From: Flagellimonas onchidii
GTDB lineage: Bacteria; Bacteroidota; Bacteroidia; Flavobacteriales; Flavobacteriaceae
Assembly (NCBI RefSeq): GCF_004804315.1
Contig: NZ_SRXX01000004.1
Span: 186,001-250,000 of the forward strand
Length of the DNA: 64,000 bases
Reading direction: 5' to 3'
Every line of letters starts with the position of its first letter. Within the stretch, counting starts at the first letter, position 1. The notes under the pieces were generated by a model, which did no database searches, was not told the origin of the DNA, and saw only the letters and a program-made list of their open reading frames with translations. Shown piece by piece: positions 53,645 through 62,792 of this stretch. Position numbers and translations under genes: made by a program.

Positions 53645-56600
53645 ATTGATAGCTTTAATTACGTCTACAATACTGCTAATCGGATGCAACAAGGGCAACA
53701 AGCTTTTTGAAAATCCTACGGCAGATAAAACCGGTATCACCTTCGAAAATAGGATTACGGAATCTGACGACCTCAACATATTGGACTACCTCTACTTTTA
53801 CAACGGAGGCGGGGTCGCAGTTGGTGATGTAAATGGTGACGGGCTCCCCGATATTTTCTTCTCGGGAAATCAGGTGAAAAACAAGTTATATCTGAATCTG
53901 GGAAACCTAAAATTCAAAGATGTCTCCAAAGAAGCTGGAATCCAAGGAAACAGTACTTGGAACACAGGAGCTGTTATGGGCGATGTAAACGGTGATGGCC
54001 TGTTGGATATCTATGTTTGCGCCGTAGTGGGCATCAAGGGTTTTGATGGGCACAATGAACTCTATATTAACAATGGCCCTTCTGACGGCTCCAAAATGGT
54101 CACCTTTACGGAAAGTTCAATACGTTATGGGCTCGATTTTGATTCATACAGCTCCTCCGCTGCTTTTTTAGATTATGATTTAGACGGGGATTTAGATCTA
54201 TACCTACTCAATCATGCGGTTCACACACAAGAATCCTACGGAAAAGCCGACCTCAGATATAAGAGAAATTATGAAACAGGTGATAAACTACTTCGAAACG
54301 ATAACGGAAAATTCACGGATGTAAGTGAGGCAGCTGGAATTTTTGGAGGTATTAATGCCTATGGACTTGGCGTTGCCGTTTCAGATTTTAACCTTGATGG
54401 TTATCCCGATATTTATGTTGGAAACGATTTTCATGAGGATGATTACTACTATTTAAATAATGGTGACGGCACTTTCAAAGAAAGCTTAAAAGATCATTTT
54501 GGGCACATCAGTCGATTTTCGATGGGGAATGATGTCGCGGATATTAACCATGATGGCCTTCCTGATTTAATTTCATTGGATATGCTTCCCGAAGAAGAAA
54601 TCCCCCTAAAATCTTCAGAGGGAGACGACAATGTTCAAACCCAAAAAATGCGGATTGAACAATACGGTTACCACTATCAGTTTACAAGGAATATGCTCTT
54701 TATAAATCAGCCAGATGGCAATTATACAGAAACCGCTCTTATGAGCGGGGTTGCCGCTACCGATTGGAGCTGGAGCGCTCTTTTTGCCGATTATGACCAA
54801 GATGGTGAGCAGGATCTTTTCGTTTCCAATGGTATTCCTAAGAGACCTAATGACCTTGATTTCATCAACTTTCTATCCAGTGATCAAATTCAAAATAAAA
54901 TAAACAACACTAAGCTCGTAGATCAAGAAGCTTTCGGTTTAATGCCCTCGGGAGCAATCCATAATTATATCTTCAAAGGCAATTCACACATAGCATTTGA
55001 GGACATGTCAGATAAGTGGATTTCGAATGACACCATTATCTCTGGAGCCACAGCGATTGGGGATTTTGACAATGATGGTGATATGGACATTGTAACCTCA
55101 AACCTCAATAGGGCAGCTTCTTTGTATATTAACCAAACCGATGATAACGCCAACTACCTCAAAATCAAGTTGAATTACATAAATCCAAATAAATTCGGAA
55201 TAGGCACCAAAGTCTACACCTACCAAAATGGGCAATTGCAATTCAAAGAATTGTATGCTACCAGGGGATTTCAAGCTTCTTCTGAACCTATAATCCATTT
55301 TGGATTTGGTCCACATACAGCAATAGATTCTTTGAAAGTGGTCTGGCCCAACAAAACATTTCAGGTTTTAAAGAACATAGCAACCAATCAGACCCTTACC
55401 ATATCACCAGATAATCCAAAACCATTCGATTACAGCACCCTAAAACCCAAAAATAAATCTCTATTTAAAATAGTAGACGATGGAATGGGTATTGATTTTG
55501 TTCACAAGGAAGATAATTATGTCGATTTTAATCGGGAAAAACTCATTCCATACAAAGCCTCTGATAGGGGGCCTGCCTTAGCCATCGGAGATATCAATGC
55601 CGATGGAAAGGAAGATATATTTGTTGGTGGTTCAAAATATGTTCCTGCTGCGGTTTTCATACAACAGGACACAAGTTTTGTAAAATATACAATCCCTGAA
55701 ATTGCAAAAGATTCCATCAAAGAAGATGTGAGTGCTGCAATGGTCGATTTAAATGGCGACAAAAAAAATGATCTGTTTGTTGGTAGCGGAGGGGCAGATT
55801 TCTTTGGAGAATCCATACAACTGAAAGATCGTTACTATGTGCAAAAAGGCTCTACTTATGTCGAAAAAGAGCTCCCAGAATACTTCCAAAACGCAAGTGT
55901 CATAAAACCATATGATTATGATCAAGATGGTGATATGGATGTGTTTGTAGGCAATCACATCGTTACTTCAAAGTTTGGTCGATCCCCCACCTCCTATTTA
56001 TTAAAAAATGAAGGTGGTATGTTTTCCGTTGTTGACAATTTTGAAGCTAAAAATATTGGCATGGTCACGGATGCCATATGGCACGATTTTAACGCTGATG
56101 GCACCAAGGACCTTATAATTGTGGGGGAATGGATGTCTCCACGATTCTTTGAAAACAACAAAGGTACCTTGACTGAAACAAAACAGATAAACCTAAATGG
56201 TCTTTGGCAAACCATTGAACCTTTTGATATTGATCAAGACGGAGATGATGATTATTTATTGGGAAATTGGGGCACAAACTCCAAGTTCAAGGCATCCCAA
56301 GAGAACCCACTTAAAATGTACTTCGCAGACTTTGACGGCAATGGGAATACCGAAACCCTAACCACACTTGCCAAAAGTGGAAAGGAATATCCAATTCATA
56401 ATTTGGATGCTCTTGCTTCCCAAATGGTGTCACTCAAGAAAAAATTCAATACCCATAAATCTTTTGCGGGAAAAGAGCTCAAAGATATCTTAAGTGCTGA
56501 ATCGATTGAAAATGCTGAAGTACTTTCCATTACAGAGCTTCGTTCGGGTTACTTAAAAAATGAGGAGGGAACTTTTACATTCGTGCCTTTTCCCATTGAG

Positions 56601-56894
56601 CTTCAAGTTTCGCCTATAATGGATTTCCTCTCGTACGATTTTGACAATGACGGTAGTCCAGAAGTTTTAGCCGGTGGCAACTATTTTGGGGTAAAACCAT
56701 ATCATGGCCGATTTGACAGCTTTTCCGGCGCATTGATAAAAAATGAAAATAATGTAATTTTGGGCCATGAGCTCGGACTTGATTTTAATCAAAAATCCTT
56801 GCGTCACTTGGGTATACTCCCAATTAAGGACAAAAAATATCTGCTTGCCATTTTCAACAATGAAAGAGCCCAATTATATCAAATCAACAACTAA
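53637..56894 (+). CDS. FG-GAP/VCBS + ASPIC/UnbV lipoprotein, paralogue 3
   Basis: A 1085-residue lipoprotein from the ATG at 53637 (MNKLIALITSTILLIGC). The start overlaps the stop of paralogue 2 by 8 bp, so translation is coupled. Propeller repeats include DVNGDGLPDIFF, DVNGDGLLDIYV, DYDLDGDLDLYL and DFNLDGYPDIYV. The ASPIC/UnbV middle reads LNYINPNKFGIGTKVYTY, and the second half carries NGLWQTIEPFDIDQDGDDDY then GNWGTNSKFKAS. Ordering is the same as in the other two; sequence is clearly divergent, so the triplication is not recent. The extended frame from 53556 lies inside paralogue 2 and is spurious. Confidence 0.9.
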   Translation: MNKLIALITSTILLIGCNKGNKLFENPTADKTGITFENRITESDDLNILDYLYFYNGGGVAVGDVNGDGLPDIFFSGNQVKNKLYLNLGNLKFKDVSKEAGIQGNSTWNTGAVMGDVNGDGLLDIYVCAVVGIKGFDGHNELYINNGPSDGSKMVTFTESSIRYGLDFDSYSSSAAFLDYDLDGDLDLYLLNHAVHTQESYGKADLRYKRNYETGDKLLRNDNGKFTDVSEAAGIFGGINAYGLGVAVSDFNLDGYPDIYVGNDFHEDDYYYLNNGDGTFKESLKDHFGHISRFSMGNDVADINHDGLPDLISLDMLPEEEIPLKSSEGDDNVQTQKMRIEQYGYHYQFTRNMLFINQPDGNYTETALMSGVAATDWSWSALFADYDQDGEQDLFVSNGIPKRPNDLDFINFLSSDQIQNKINNTKLVDQEAFGLMPSGAIHNYIFKGNSHIAFEDMSDKWISNDTIISGATAIGDFDNDGDMDIVTSNLNRAASLYINQTDDNANYLKIKLNYINPNKFGIGTKVYTYQNGQLQFKELYATRGFQASSEPIIHFGFGPHTAIDSLKVVWPNKTFQVLKNIATNQTLTISPDNPKPFDYSTLKPKNKSLFKIVDDGMGIDFVHKEDNYVDFNREKLIPYKASDRGPALAIGDINADGKEDIFVGGSKYVPAAVFIQQDTSFVKYTIPEIAKDSIKEDVSAAMVDLNGDKKNDLFVGSGGADFFGESIQLKDRYYVQKGSTYVEKELPEYFQNASVIKPYDYDQDGDMDVFVGNHIVTSKFGRSPTSYLLKNEGGMFSVVDNFEAKNIGMVTDAIWHDFNADGTKDLIIVGEWMSPRFFENNKGTLTETKQINLNGLWQTIEPFDIDQDGDDDYLLGNWGTNSKFKASQENPLKMYFADFDGNGNTETLTTLAKSGKEYPIHNLDALASQMVSLKKKFNTHKSFAGKELKDILSAESIENAEVLSITELRSGYLKNEEGTFTFVPFPIELQVSPIMDFLSYDFDNDGSPEVLAGGNYFGVKPYHGRFDSFSGALIKNENNVILGHELGLDFNQKSLRHLGILPIKDKKYLLAIFNNERAQLYQINN

Positions 56895-56907
56895 AACAAA
56901 CTTAATC

Positions 56908-58233
56908 ATGAAAAAAAAATTAGGAATACTGCTGCTCACCGCGCTTGCACTGTTCTCTTGTGCCAAAAAGCAGGAACCTATTGTTATTTCCCCTGAGGAT
57001 TATCACGGTTCTGTCGACAAAGTGACCGAAGTTATGATCCATGATATCTTTTCTCCTCCAGTGGCAAGTCGTATCTACGCCTATCCAAATGTTGCGGCCT
57101 ACGAAATATTGGCTTTAAAGGGTGATGGTTACAACTCTTTACAAGGCCAAGTAACAGATCTACCCCAAATTCCGGAACCCGAAAACCGTGAAAATGTCAA
57201 TTTTGATTTAGCAGCACTCATTGCTCATATTGATATGAACAAGAGGTTGATTTTCTCGGAGGATCGGATTGAAGCCTATCGAGACAGCCTATATGGTATT
57301 TGGGAAGAAATGAATGCCCCCGAATTTGAAGCATCAAAAGCATTTGGGCTAAAAGTAGCCGGTCACATAGCTGCCTGGATGGACAAGGACAACTATAAAC
57401 AAACCCGAACCATGCCCAAATTTACAGTTGATTCGGATGAACCTTCAAGATGGCAGCCAACCCCACCCGCTTATATGGATGGCATTGAGCCCCATTGGAG
57501 TAAAATAAGACCTTTTGTCATTGATTCAGCAGCTCAATTTAAACCTGCCCCTCCTCCTCCATTTTCCATGGAAGAGGACTCGGATTTTTATAAAGAAGTC
57601 AAGGAAGTATATGACATCAGTAACGAAATCACTTCAAAAGGTGATGAATCCGAAGAGATTGAAATAGCCCAATTTTGGGACTGCAACCCATACGTTTCAG
57701 TAACTAGGGGACACTTGATGTTTGCTACCAAAAAAATCACTCCGGGTGCGCACTGGATCGGTATTACCAAAATTGCCAGTAGAAAGACTGATTCTGACCT
57801 TGCTAAAACCATTTACGCCTATACAAAAACCTCTATAGCCATTGCCGATGCTTTTATTAGCTGTTGGGATGAAAAATACCGAAGCAACCTTATTCGGCCA
57901 GAAACCTTGATCAACGAACATATCGATGATAGTTGGGAGCCAGTTCTTCAAACACCACCATTTCCCGAATATACAAGTGGACACAGTGTTGTTTCTGGAG
58001 CTGCAGCTACAGCTTTGACCAGTATTTTTGGAGACAATTTTGCTTTCGACGATGATACCGAGATACCCTATGGCTTACCTGTAAGGTCCTTTAAATCATT
58101 TGCGGCGGCAGCTGACGAGGCTGCAATAAGCAGAATGTATGGCGGAATCCATTATAGAGCCGCGGTAGAAATCGGGGTAAACCAAGGAAGATCATTGGGG
58201 AAATTTGTCGTAGACCATCTAGACATGAACTAA
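56908..58233 (+). CDS. PAP2/vanadium-dependent haloperoxidase-like lipoprotein
   Basis: A 441-residue lipoprotein from the ATG at 56908 (MKKKLGILLLTALALFSC). The C-terminal half has the three phosphate/vanadate motifs: KYRSNLIRPET (K and R-P), PEYTSGHSVVSGAAA (here TSGH for PSGH) and SRMYGGIHYRAAVEIG (S-R and the catalytic His). Members are acid phosphatases or vanadium haloperoxidases; the length and spacing resemble the haloperoxidase-like group common in Bacteroidota. It begins 14 bp after paralogue 3 and is probably in the same operon. True halogenation versus phosphatase activity cannot be read from the sequence. Confidence 0.9.
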   Translation: MKKKLGILLLTALALFSCAKKQEPIVISPEDYHGSVDKVTEVMIHDIFSPPVASRIYAYPNVAAYEILALKGDGYNSLQGQVTDLPQIPEPENRENVNFDLAALIAHIDMNKRLIFSEDRIEAYRDSLYGIWEEMNAPEFEASKAFGLKVAGHIAAWMDKDNYKQTRTMPKFTVDSDEPSRWQPTPPAYMDGIEPHWSKIRPFVIDSAAQFKPAPPPPFSMEEDSDFYKEVKEVYDISNEITSKGDESEEIEIAQFWDCNPYVSVTRGHLMFATKKITPGAHWIGITKIASRKTDSDLAKTIYAYTKTSIAIADAFISCWDEKYRSNLIRPETLINEHIDDSWEPVLQTPPFPEYTSGHSVVSGAAATALTSIFGDNFAFDDDTEIPYGLPVRSFKSFAAAADEAAISRMYGGIHYRAAVEIGVNQGRSLGKFVVDHLDMN

Positions 58234-58269
58234 ACGTTTTCAAAACCTTTTAAACTTGAGTGCTAAGGT

Positions 58270-59175
58270 ATGAGGAAAATCCTATGGAGTATTTTGACGG
58301 TTTTATTGATTGCGCTAGTGTGGTATCTTTTTATCAAACCCTCTGACTACACAATTCGTTTTAAGGCCAATACCTTTCCAGGGACCATCAATCAAGCATT
58401 AAAACTTTGGGACCGTTCCTTGGATACAGTTGTTGGTGTGACCCAACAAGGAAATGATATTTACCATCTGAAGCAAAAAGTACAGTTTGGTGATTCCATT
58501 CATATTTATGATTGGGAATTTGAGGCCATTACCGATTCAACAACGGAGGTTGGGGTAGATATCCGCGATGAAAACCATAGCTTATCCAATAAAATACGAG
58601 TTCCTTTTTCAGACACGGATTTTGAAAAAAGGTCAAGAAAAACCGTCTTGGATTTTATAGAAAAACTCAATGGACATGTAAATAAATTCAAGGTGACCAT
58701 TATTGGTGAGGAAGAAATTCCAACCAAATTTTTTGCTTACATCCCATTAAAGTTAACACAGTTTCAAAAAGCCGGGGGAATGATGGAAAATCTTAGCTAT
58801 CTCACCCAGGTCCTTACTAAAAATGAGGTAGAGTTGGCAGGCCCCCCGATGATTCAAGTTACCCATTGGGATATGGCGACAGATAGCCTCGAATATAATT
58901 TTGGGCAACCTGTGATCCGTTCTGAAAAATTGCCAATGGACACAGATATTAAATATCGTCGCATCTTCGCAAAAAAAGCGTTGAAAGCAGAATACAACGG
59001 CAATTATATTACATCGGACAGAGCTTGGTACGCTCTATTGGACTATGCAAAGGCACACAACATTGAAGTTGAGCCAAAACCGGTGGAAATATTTTACAAC
59101 AATCCCAATTTTGGGGGTAATGAAATGCTTTGGAAGGCAGAAATTTACATGCCCATAAAGGAGAACAATGAATAG
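58270..59175 (+). CDS. SRPBCC plus effector-binding-domain membrane protein
   Basis: A 301-residue protein with an N-terminal membrane anchor (ILWSILTVLLIALVWYLFI), followed by a SRPBCC/polyketide-cyclase-like half (YTIRFKANTFPGTINQALKL, then IYDWEFEAITDSTTEVGVDI). The second half is GyrI-like (FFAYIPLKLTQFQKAGGMMENLSYL, ending MLWKAEIYMPIKE). Such fusions are thought to bind hydrophobic ligands; here the anchor puts the domains outside the cytoplasm or at the inner membrane. It is 37 bp after the haloperoxidase-like gene, and its 3' end overlaps the next gene by 8 bp. It is likely in the same transcript, but its contribution is unknown. Confidence 0.8.
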   Translation: MRKILWSILTVLLIALVWYLFIKPSDYTIRFKANTFPGTINQALKLWDRSLDTVVGVTQQGNDIYHLKQKVQFGDSIHIYDWEFEAITDSTTEVGVDIRDENHSLSNKIRVPFSDTDFEKRSRKTVLDFIEKLNGHVNKFKVTIIGEEEIPTKFFAYIPLKLTQFQKAGGMMENLSYLTQVLTKNEVELAGPPMIQVTHWDMATDSLEYNFGQPVIRSEKLPMDTDIKYRRIFAKKALKAEYNGNYITSDRAWYALLDYAKAHNIEVEPKPVEIFYNNPNFGGNEMLWKAEIYMPIKENNE

Positions 59176-60028
59176 GTACATTCCCATTTTGTTATTGATT
59201 TTTATTCAGGCCTGCGCCCAGCAACCGTATTACGGGGACTTAACATATTTAGGGAAGCTCCCGTCCAAACTGAATGAAGTTTCGGGAATTGCAACCTTTG
59301 ACCAATCCAAAGCTTGGGTCATCGAAGACAATGGCAACAAAGACATTATCTATGCCATTAACCTTAAAGGAAAGCTCATCAAGCAACTCAAGGTCAAAAA
59401 TGCCAAAAACAACGATTGGGAAGATTTGACCAAGGACAAAAAAGGGAACTTGTACATTGGTGATTTTGGTAATAATGACAACGAAAGAAAAAACCTGGTC
59501 ATATATAAACTTCCAAACCCAGATAAAGAAAAAGGGAAAAGTATTGATGTCGAAAAAATAGCATTCAATTACCCAGAACAAAAGGATTTTCCCCCGTCAA
59601 AAAAAGACCTTTTGTTCGATTCCGAAGCTTTTTTTCACTGGAAAGGCCACTTGTACATCTTTACCAAAGACCGCACCCACCCCTATTTGGGAAAAACCTT
59701 GGTTTACCGCGTTCCAGATAAAAAAGGAACCTATGAGGCCAAACTCATAGGAACCTTGAATCTTTGCAATGATAAAGACCATTGCTCTGTGACCAGTGCG
59801 GCCATTTCAGAAGACGGAAAGACCATAGCCCTTTTGGGCTACGGCAATGTCTACCTTCTCAAGGACTTTGATTTTGACCATTTTTCTGATGCCAAAATAG
59901 GTGCTTTATACCTAAAGCACGAAACCCAAATTGAATCTGTTTGTTTTATAGATGATTCAACCTTATTGATTGCCGATGAGCAATCCCAAACCAAGGGAAG
60001 GAATTTGTATTCTTATAAGCTTGATTAG
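59168..60028 (+). CDS. Lipoprotein with beta-propeller (SdiA-regulated/esterase-like) fold
   Basis: A 286-residue predicted lipoprotein (MNRYIPILLLIFIQAC). The repeating pattern VSGIATFDQSKAWVIEDNGN, NDWEDLTKDKKGNLYIGDFG, VTSAAISEDGKTIALLGYGN, then TQIESVCFIDDSTLLIADEQ resembles beta-propeller lipoproteins annotated as SdiA-regulated or esterase-like. No catalytic motif is clear. It overlaps the preceding gene by 8 bp and is the last gene of the FG-GAP operon. A binding or scaffolding role is as likely as catalysis. Confidence 0.78.
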   Translation: MNRYIPILLLIFIQACAQQPYYGDLTYLGKLPSKLNEVSGIATFDQSKAWVIEDNGNKDIIYAINLKGKLIKQLKVKNAKNNDWEDLTKDKKGNLYIGDFGNNDNERKNLVIYKLPNPDKEKGKSIDVEKIAFNYPEQKDFPPSKKDLLFDSEAFFHWKGHLYIFTKDRTHPYLGKTLVYRVPDKKGTYEAKLIGTLNLCNDKDHCSVTSAAISEDGKTIALLGYGNVYLLKDFDFDHFSDAKIGALYLKHETQIESVCFIDDSTLLIADEQSQTKGRNLYSYKLD

Positions 60029-60090
60029 GTAAAGTATTGAGTTCCTCTTTGGCAAACTAAACGAAAAAGGGGGCGAATTTTGAAATGCGT

Positions 60091-60257
60091 TTATCGGTCT
60101 CGGCTATGGATAATAGTGCATTTCTACTCACTAACCTTTCGGTTTTGCACAGATTTAGTGTCGTTACACCAAACCAAAGTAAATACAGATTAAAGCAATG
60201 GTATCAAAAAAACCATGTACGGCAACAACAAACCATAAATCGTATACATAGTGTTTT
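60091..60257 (+). repeat. Cassette-like stem-loop element, copy 2
   Basis: It opens TTATCGGTCTCGG (60091-60103), as in copies 1 and 3. The inner block at 60120-60150 matches copy 1 with one mismatch. The left arm GGCTATGGATA partly pairs with the right end TATACATAGTGT (60244-60255). The 3' end runs into the stop codon of the minus-strand M20 gene. The 65-codon plus-strand frame across it (60085-60282) has no coding character. The rest of 60029-60090 shows nothing. Confidence 0.65.
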
Positions 60258-61548
60258 ACTTACCACTGTTTGTTCTTTCTAAAATCAATGAAGAAAAAGA
60301 CTTGACTCCAACTCTTATGCATTCTTCGTCAACACCAAAATTTGGTGCATGATTCATTGCATTAATCTTTTTTTCTGGATTTGAACCACCCAATAAAAAA
60401 TACACTCCTGGAGCTTTTTGTTGAAAATAATAGAAGTCATCGTTAAAATATGGAATTTGTCCATAACTCATCTTAATAGATTTATTACCATAAATATTGG
60501 TTAGTATATTATTTGCATTTTTTGTTAAATGGATATCATTCAATACAGTCGGATTTTCTTGAATAAATGATATCGAGATGAACTTATCTTTGTATTCTGA
60601 TTTACTAATTATCTGCTCAATCTCAGGTAACATATTAGGTACATTTGACTTACTGGTTTCATAAGCATAAGCTTTTATGACAAGTTGATTGTTGTCTTTT
60701 TCGATGGCAAAATTTTCCTCTATAAATAGATAATCTTTGAAAACAGTATTTGGATTACTTAATCCAACTATAGAATCAAATGCTTTTGGGATTTGCCAGG
60801 GCTTTGCTCCGTCTTTTCTTCGTAGAGTTTCATTTCTTACCTGATTGAATAGCATTTCTGCATCTTCCTTTGACAATTCACTATTAAATATAATCTGTAT
60901 TCTTTTTTGATATGCAAATAGCTCGTTTGGTTTAACCATTATCTGACCTACTGGTAATGCAGTTACATGTAATGCATATATCTCATCCATATTCATTTCT
61001 GAAAATAGATTGCTATTAACCATATTGTTTGCACCAATAAAAGTCTCTTCTTCTGGTTGAAATATGAAATATATTGTACCATTGACTGATTCTTTGTTTT
61101 TGGACAATACTTCAGCTATTCCAATTCCAATTGCCATATGAACATCGTGACCACAACCGTGTTGTACCCCTTTATTTTTAGATTTAAATGGTACTACGTC
61201 AGGTAAATCATTTGGCAAAGCATCCATATCGGCTCTCCAGGCTATGTTTTTTCCCTCTTTTCCTCCTCTTAAGATTCCAACAACTCCATTTCCTGCTATT
61301 CCTGTTTTAACCTCTAAGCCTAAATTAGTTAAGTAATTGGCAATAACTTTAGAAGTCCTTTTTTCATTTCCAGCCGGTTCAGGATATTGGTGAAAATCCC
61401 TTCTGATTTTGACTAATTTATCGAATATCTTGTCGGTGTCATTTTCAATTTTTTGGTGTACGTTTTTATTAATTAATCTGCAGCCTATTAGCGTGGCAGA
61501 TAGTAGTACGGATAATAAAATGAAACTTTTGGTTTGAATTATTTTCAT
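60256..61548 (-). CDS. M20-family amidohydrolase, predicted lipoprotein
   Basis: A 430-residue hydrolase with a signal and lipobox (LLSATLIGCRLIN). The M20D pattern is visible: AWRADMDALPNDLPDVVPF, GVQHGCGHDVHMAIGIGIAE with a metal-binding Cys and His, IFQPEEETFIGANN with the catalytic Glu pair, IYALHVTALPVGQI, and the late NHAPNFGVDEECIRVG. Such enzymes remove acyl groups from amino acids or cleave aminoacyl amides. The signal places it in the envelope, so it is distinct from the cytoplasmic ArgE-like enzyme at 15.7 kb. AT-rich compared with the core genes. Co-directional with the LytTR gene 122 bp upstream. Confidence 0.88.
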   Translation of the reverse strand: MKIIQTKSFILLSVLLSATLIGCRLINKNVHQKIENDTDKIFDKLVKIRRDFHQYPEPAGNEKRTSKVIANYLTNLGLEVKTGIAGNGVVGILRGGKEGKNIAWRADMDALPNDLPDVVPFKSKNKGVQHGCGHDVHMAIGIGIAEVLSKNKESVNGTIYFIFQPEEETFIGANNMVNSNLFSEMNMDEIYALHVTALPVGQIMVKPNELFAYQKRIQIIFNSELSKEDAEMLFNQVRNETLRRKDGAKPWQIPKAFDSIVGLSNPNTVFKDYLFIEENFAIEKDNNQLVIKAYAYETSKSNVPNMLPEIEQIISKSEYKDKFISISFIQENPTVLNDIHLTKNANNILTNIYGNKSIKMSYGQIPYFNDDFYYFQQKAPGVYFLLGGSNPEKKINAMNHAPNFGVDEECIRVGVKSFSSLILERTNSGK

Positions 61549-61670
61549 CGTTAATTATTTAATAATTCATCAAATAGAATCAGAAAATCATACGTGTAAT
61601 AAAAATAGTGACAGCAGGATATTTATATTGATTAACCATTAATTTTTATGACGAAATAATAATTTCTGGG

Positions 61671-62522
61671 CTAAACACCCAATGCTAATTTTATGGTTTT
61701 GTAGTACGATTTTGATAATGGTATATCTAAACCATCATGATGAAACACTATTTTGGCATTTTGTGAATTTCCTTTTATGTTTTTGATGGTTGAAACATTT
61801 ACCAAATAGGAGCGATGAGATTTGTGCAAAAATGGAGCTTGTTCATTAATTGCGGTTAATGTATTTCTAAATATTTTATACTGTATCTTGTTGTTTTTCG
61901 CATAGTATATGTTCACATAATTTTCAGATGCTTTAATAAATAACAGTTCTTCTTTCTTAATTGTTATTTTTTCTCCTTTGTTGATTCCGTAGAAATCAAT
62001 TTCATTTAAAGATTTAGGAGTAGTTAATTCTCCGAATTTATTTCTTAGGTAGATATAAAAAGGAAAAAGAATCAACATAATAGGAACTATTGAGTGTTGA
62101 AAAAACCATATACCATGTTTTAAATATTCGTATTCACCATATTTTGAATTGAAAAAATCATTTAGGAAGATTTGGTTGTAAAAATGAATTGGTAGGCTGG
62201 AAATAAGCATGAAAAGGATGAAAGAAATAATTTCATATTTAATCTTCCATTTTTTGCTTTTATAATCATACCATAAATTTTCTATTCTAGCCCAAAGAAA
62301 ATACATTACAAAGAGCAATAAACCAAAACCAAAAAATATCAAATACTTATGATTAGATTCAAAACCATATGTACCAAAAGGTTGAAGGAAAATCATAATA
62401 AATGTTACTATTCCTCCTAAAAAAGCACCAATCAATAATTGCTTTTTAAACTTATAATTGTAAGGTATTTGTTTGAATATAAATTCCAACATCCCAATTT
62501 GTCTTGGTATTATGCACAACAT
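61671..62522 (-). CDS. Membrane-bound LytTR-family DNA-binding regulator
   Basis: A 283-residue protein with four membrane segments in the first 165 residues (LLIGAFLGGIVTFIMIFLQ, YLIFFGFGLLLFVMYFLW, and others), then a LytTR DNA-binding domain from about residue 180 (IKKEELLFIKASENYVNIYY, APFLHKSHRSYLVNVSTIKN). It has no receiver domain; membrane-anchored LytTR proteins of this kind usually pair with a sensor or respond to membrane events. The start may be the ATG at 62492 (MLEFIFKQIPYNYKF). It precedes the M20 gene on the same strand and may control it. The nearby operator-like repeats at 21834 are 40 kb away. Confidence 0.85.
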   Translation of the reverse strand: MLCIIPRQIGMLEFIFKQIPYNYKFKKQLLIGAFLGGIVTFIMIFLQPFGTYGFESNHKYLIFFGFGLLLFVMYFLWARIENLWYDYKSKKWKIKYEIISFILFMLISSLPIHFYNQIFLNDFFNSKYGEYEYLKHGIWFFQHSIVPIMLILFPFYIYLRNKFGELTTPKSLNEIDFYGINKGEKITIKKEELLFIKASENYVNIYYAKNNKIQYKIFRNTLTAINEQAPFLHKSHRSYLVNVSTIKNIKGNSQNAKIVFHHDGLDIPLSKSYYKTIKLALGV

Positions 62523-62551
62523 TTAAGATATGGCCTCATTTAAAGATTGTT

Positions 62552-62781
62552 TAGCATCCGATACCGAAACACTGAAATAAATTCGGTACAAGCATGTGAA
62601 GTTCGGAAATTTCTGTATAAAAATCCAATAGAAATTGATGGGTGGGAGATTTTGATTGACTAATGAGCATAATAATCTATTCACCCTTTCCGTCCACTAA
62701 AGTGAGTACCTTTCCCTTCCTTCGACTACCTGTCCTCCGTACAAGACTTCGGAAGGAGCTCAGGATGACAAGGAAAGGAGC
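62552..62781 (-). repeat. Dispersed repeat of about 190 bp, copy B, with a nested repeat
   Basis: The reverse complement aligns with 18441-18628: both start GCTCCTTTCC and end with a GTATCG motif, sharing GTGGACGGAAAGGG, TGCTCATT, ATCAATT, CCGAACTTCAC and GAATTTATTTCAGTG in order. This copy is about 40 bp longer because of an inner block read as TTGTCATCCTGAGCTCC ... GTAGTCGAAGGAAGG, which looks like the widespread Bacteroidota repeat GTCATxCTGAGC..GTCGAAGGA. It lies between the LytTR and HEPN genes. Confidence 0.7.
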
Positions 62782-62792
62782 ATATTATTAGC

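Noticed and set aside
60085..60282. A 65-codon plus-strand frame
   Set aside because: It coincides with stem-loop copy 2, whose sequence is shared with non-coding copies elsewhere.
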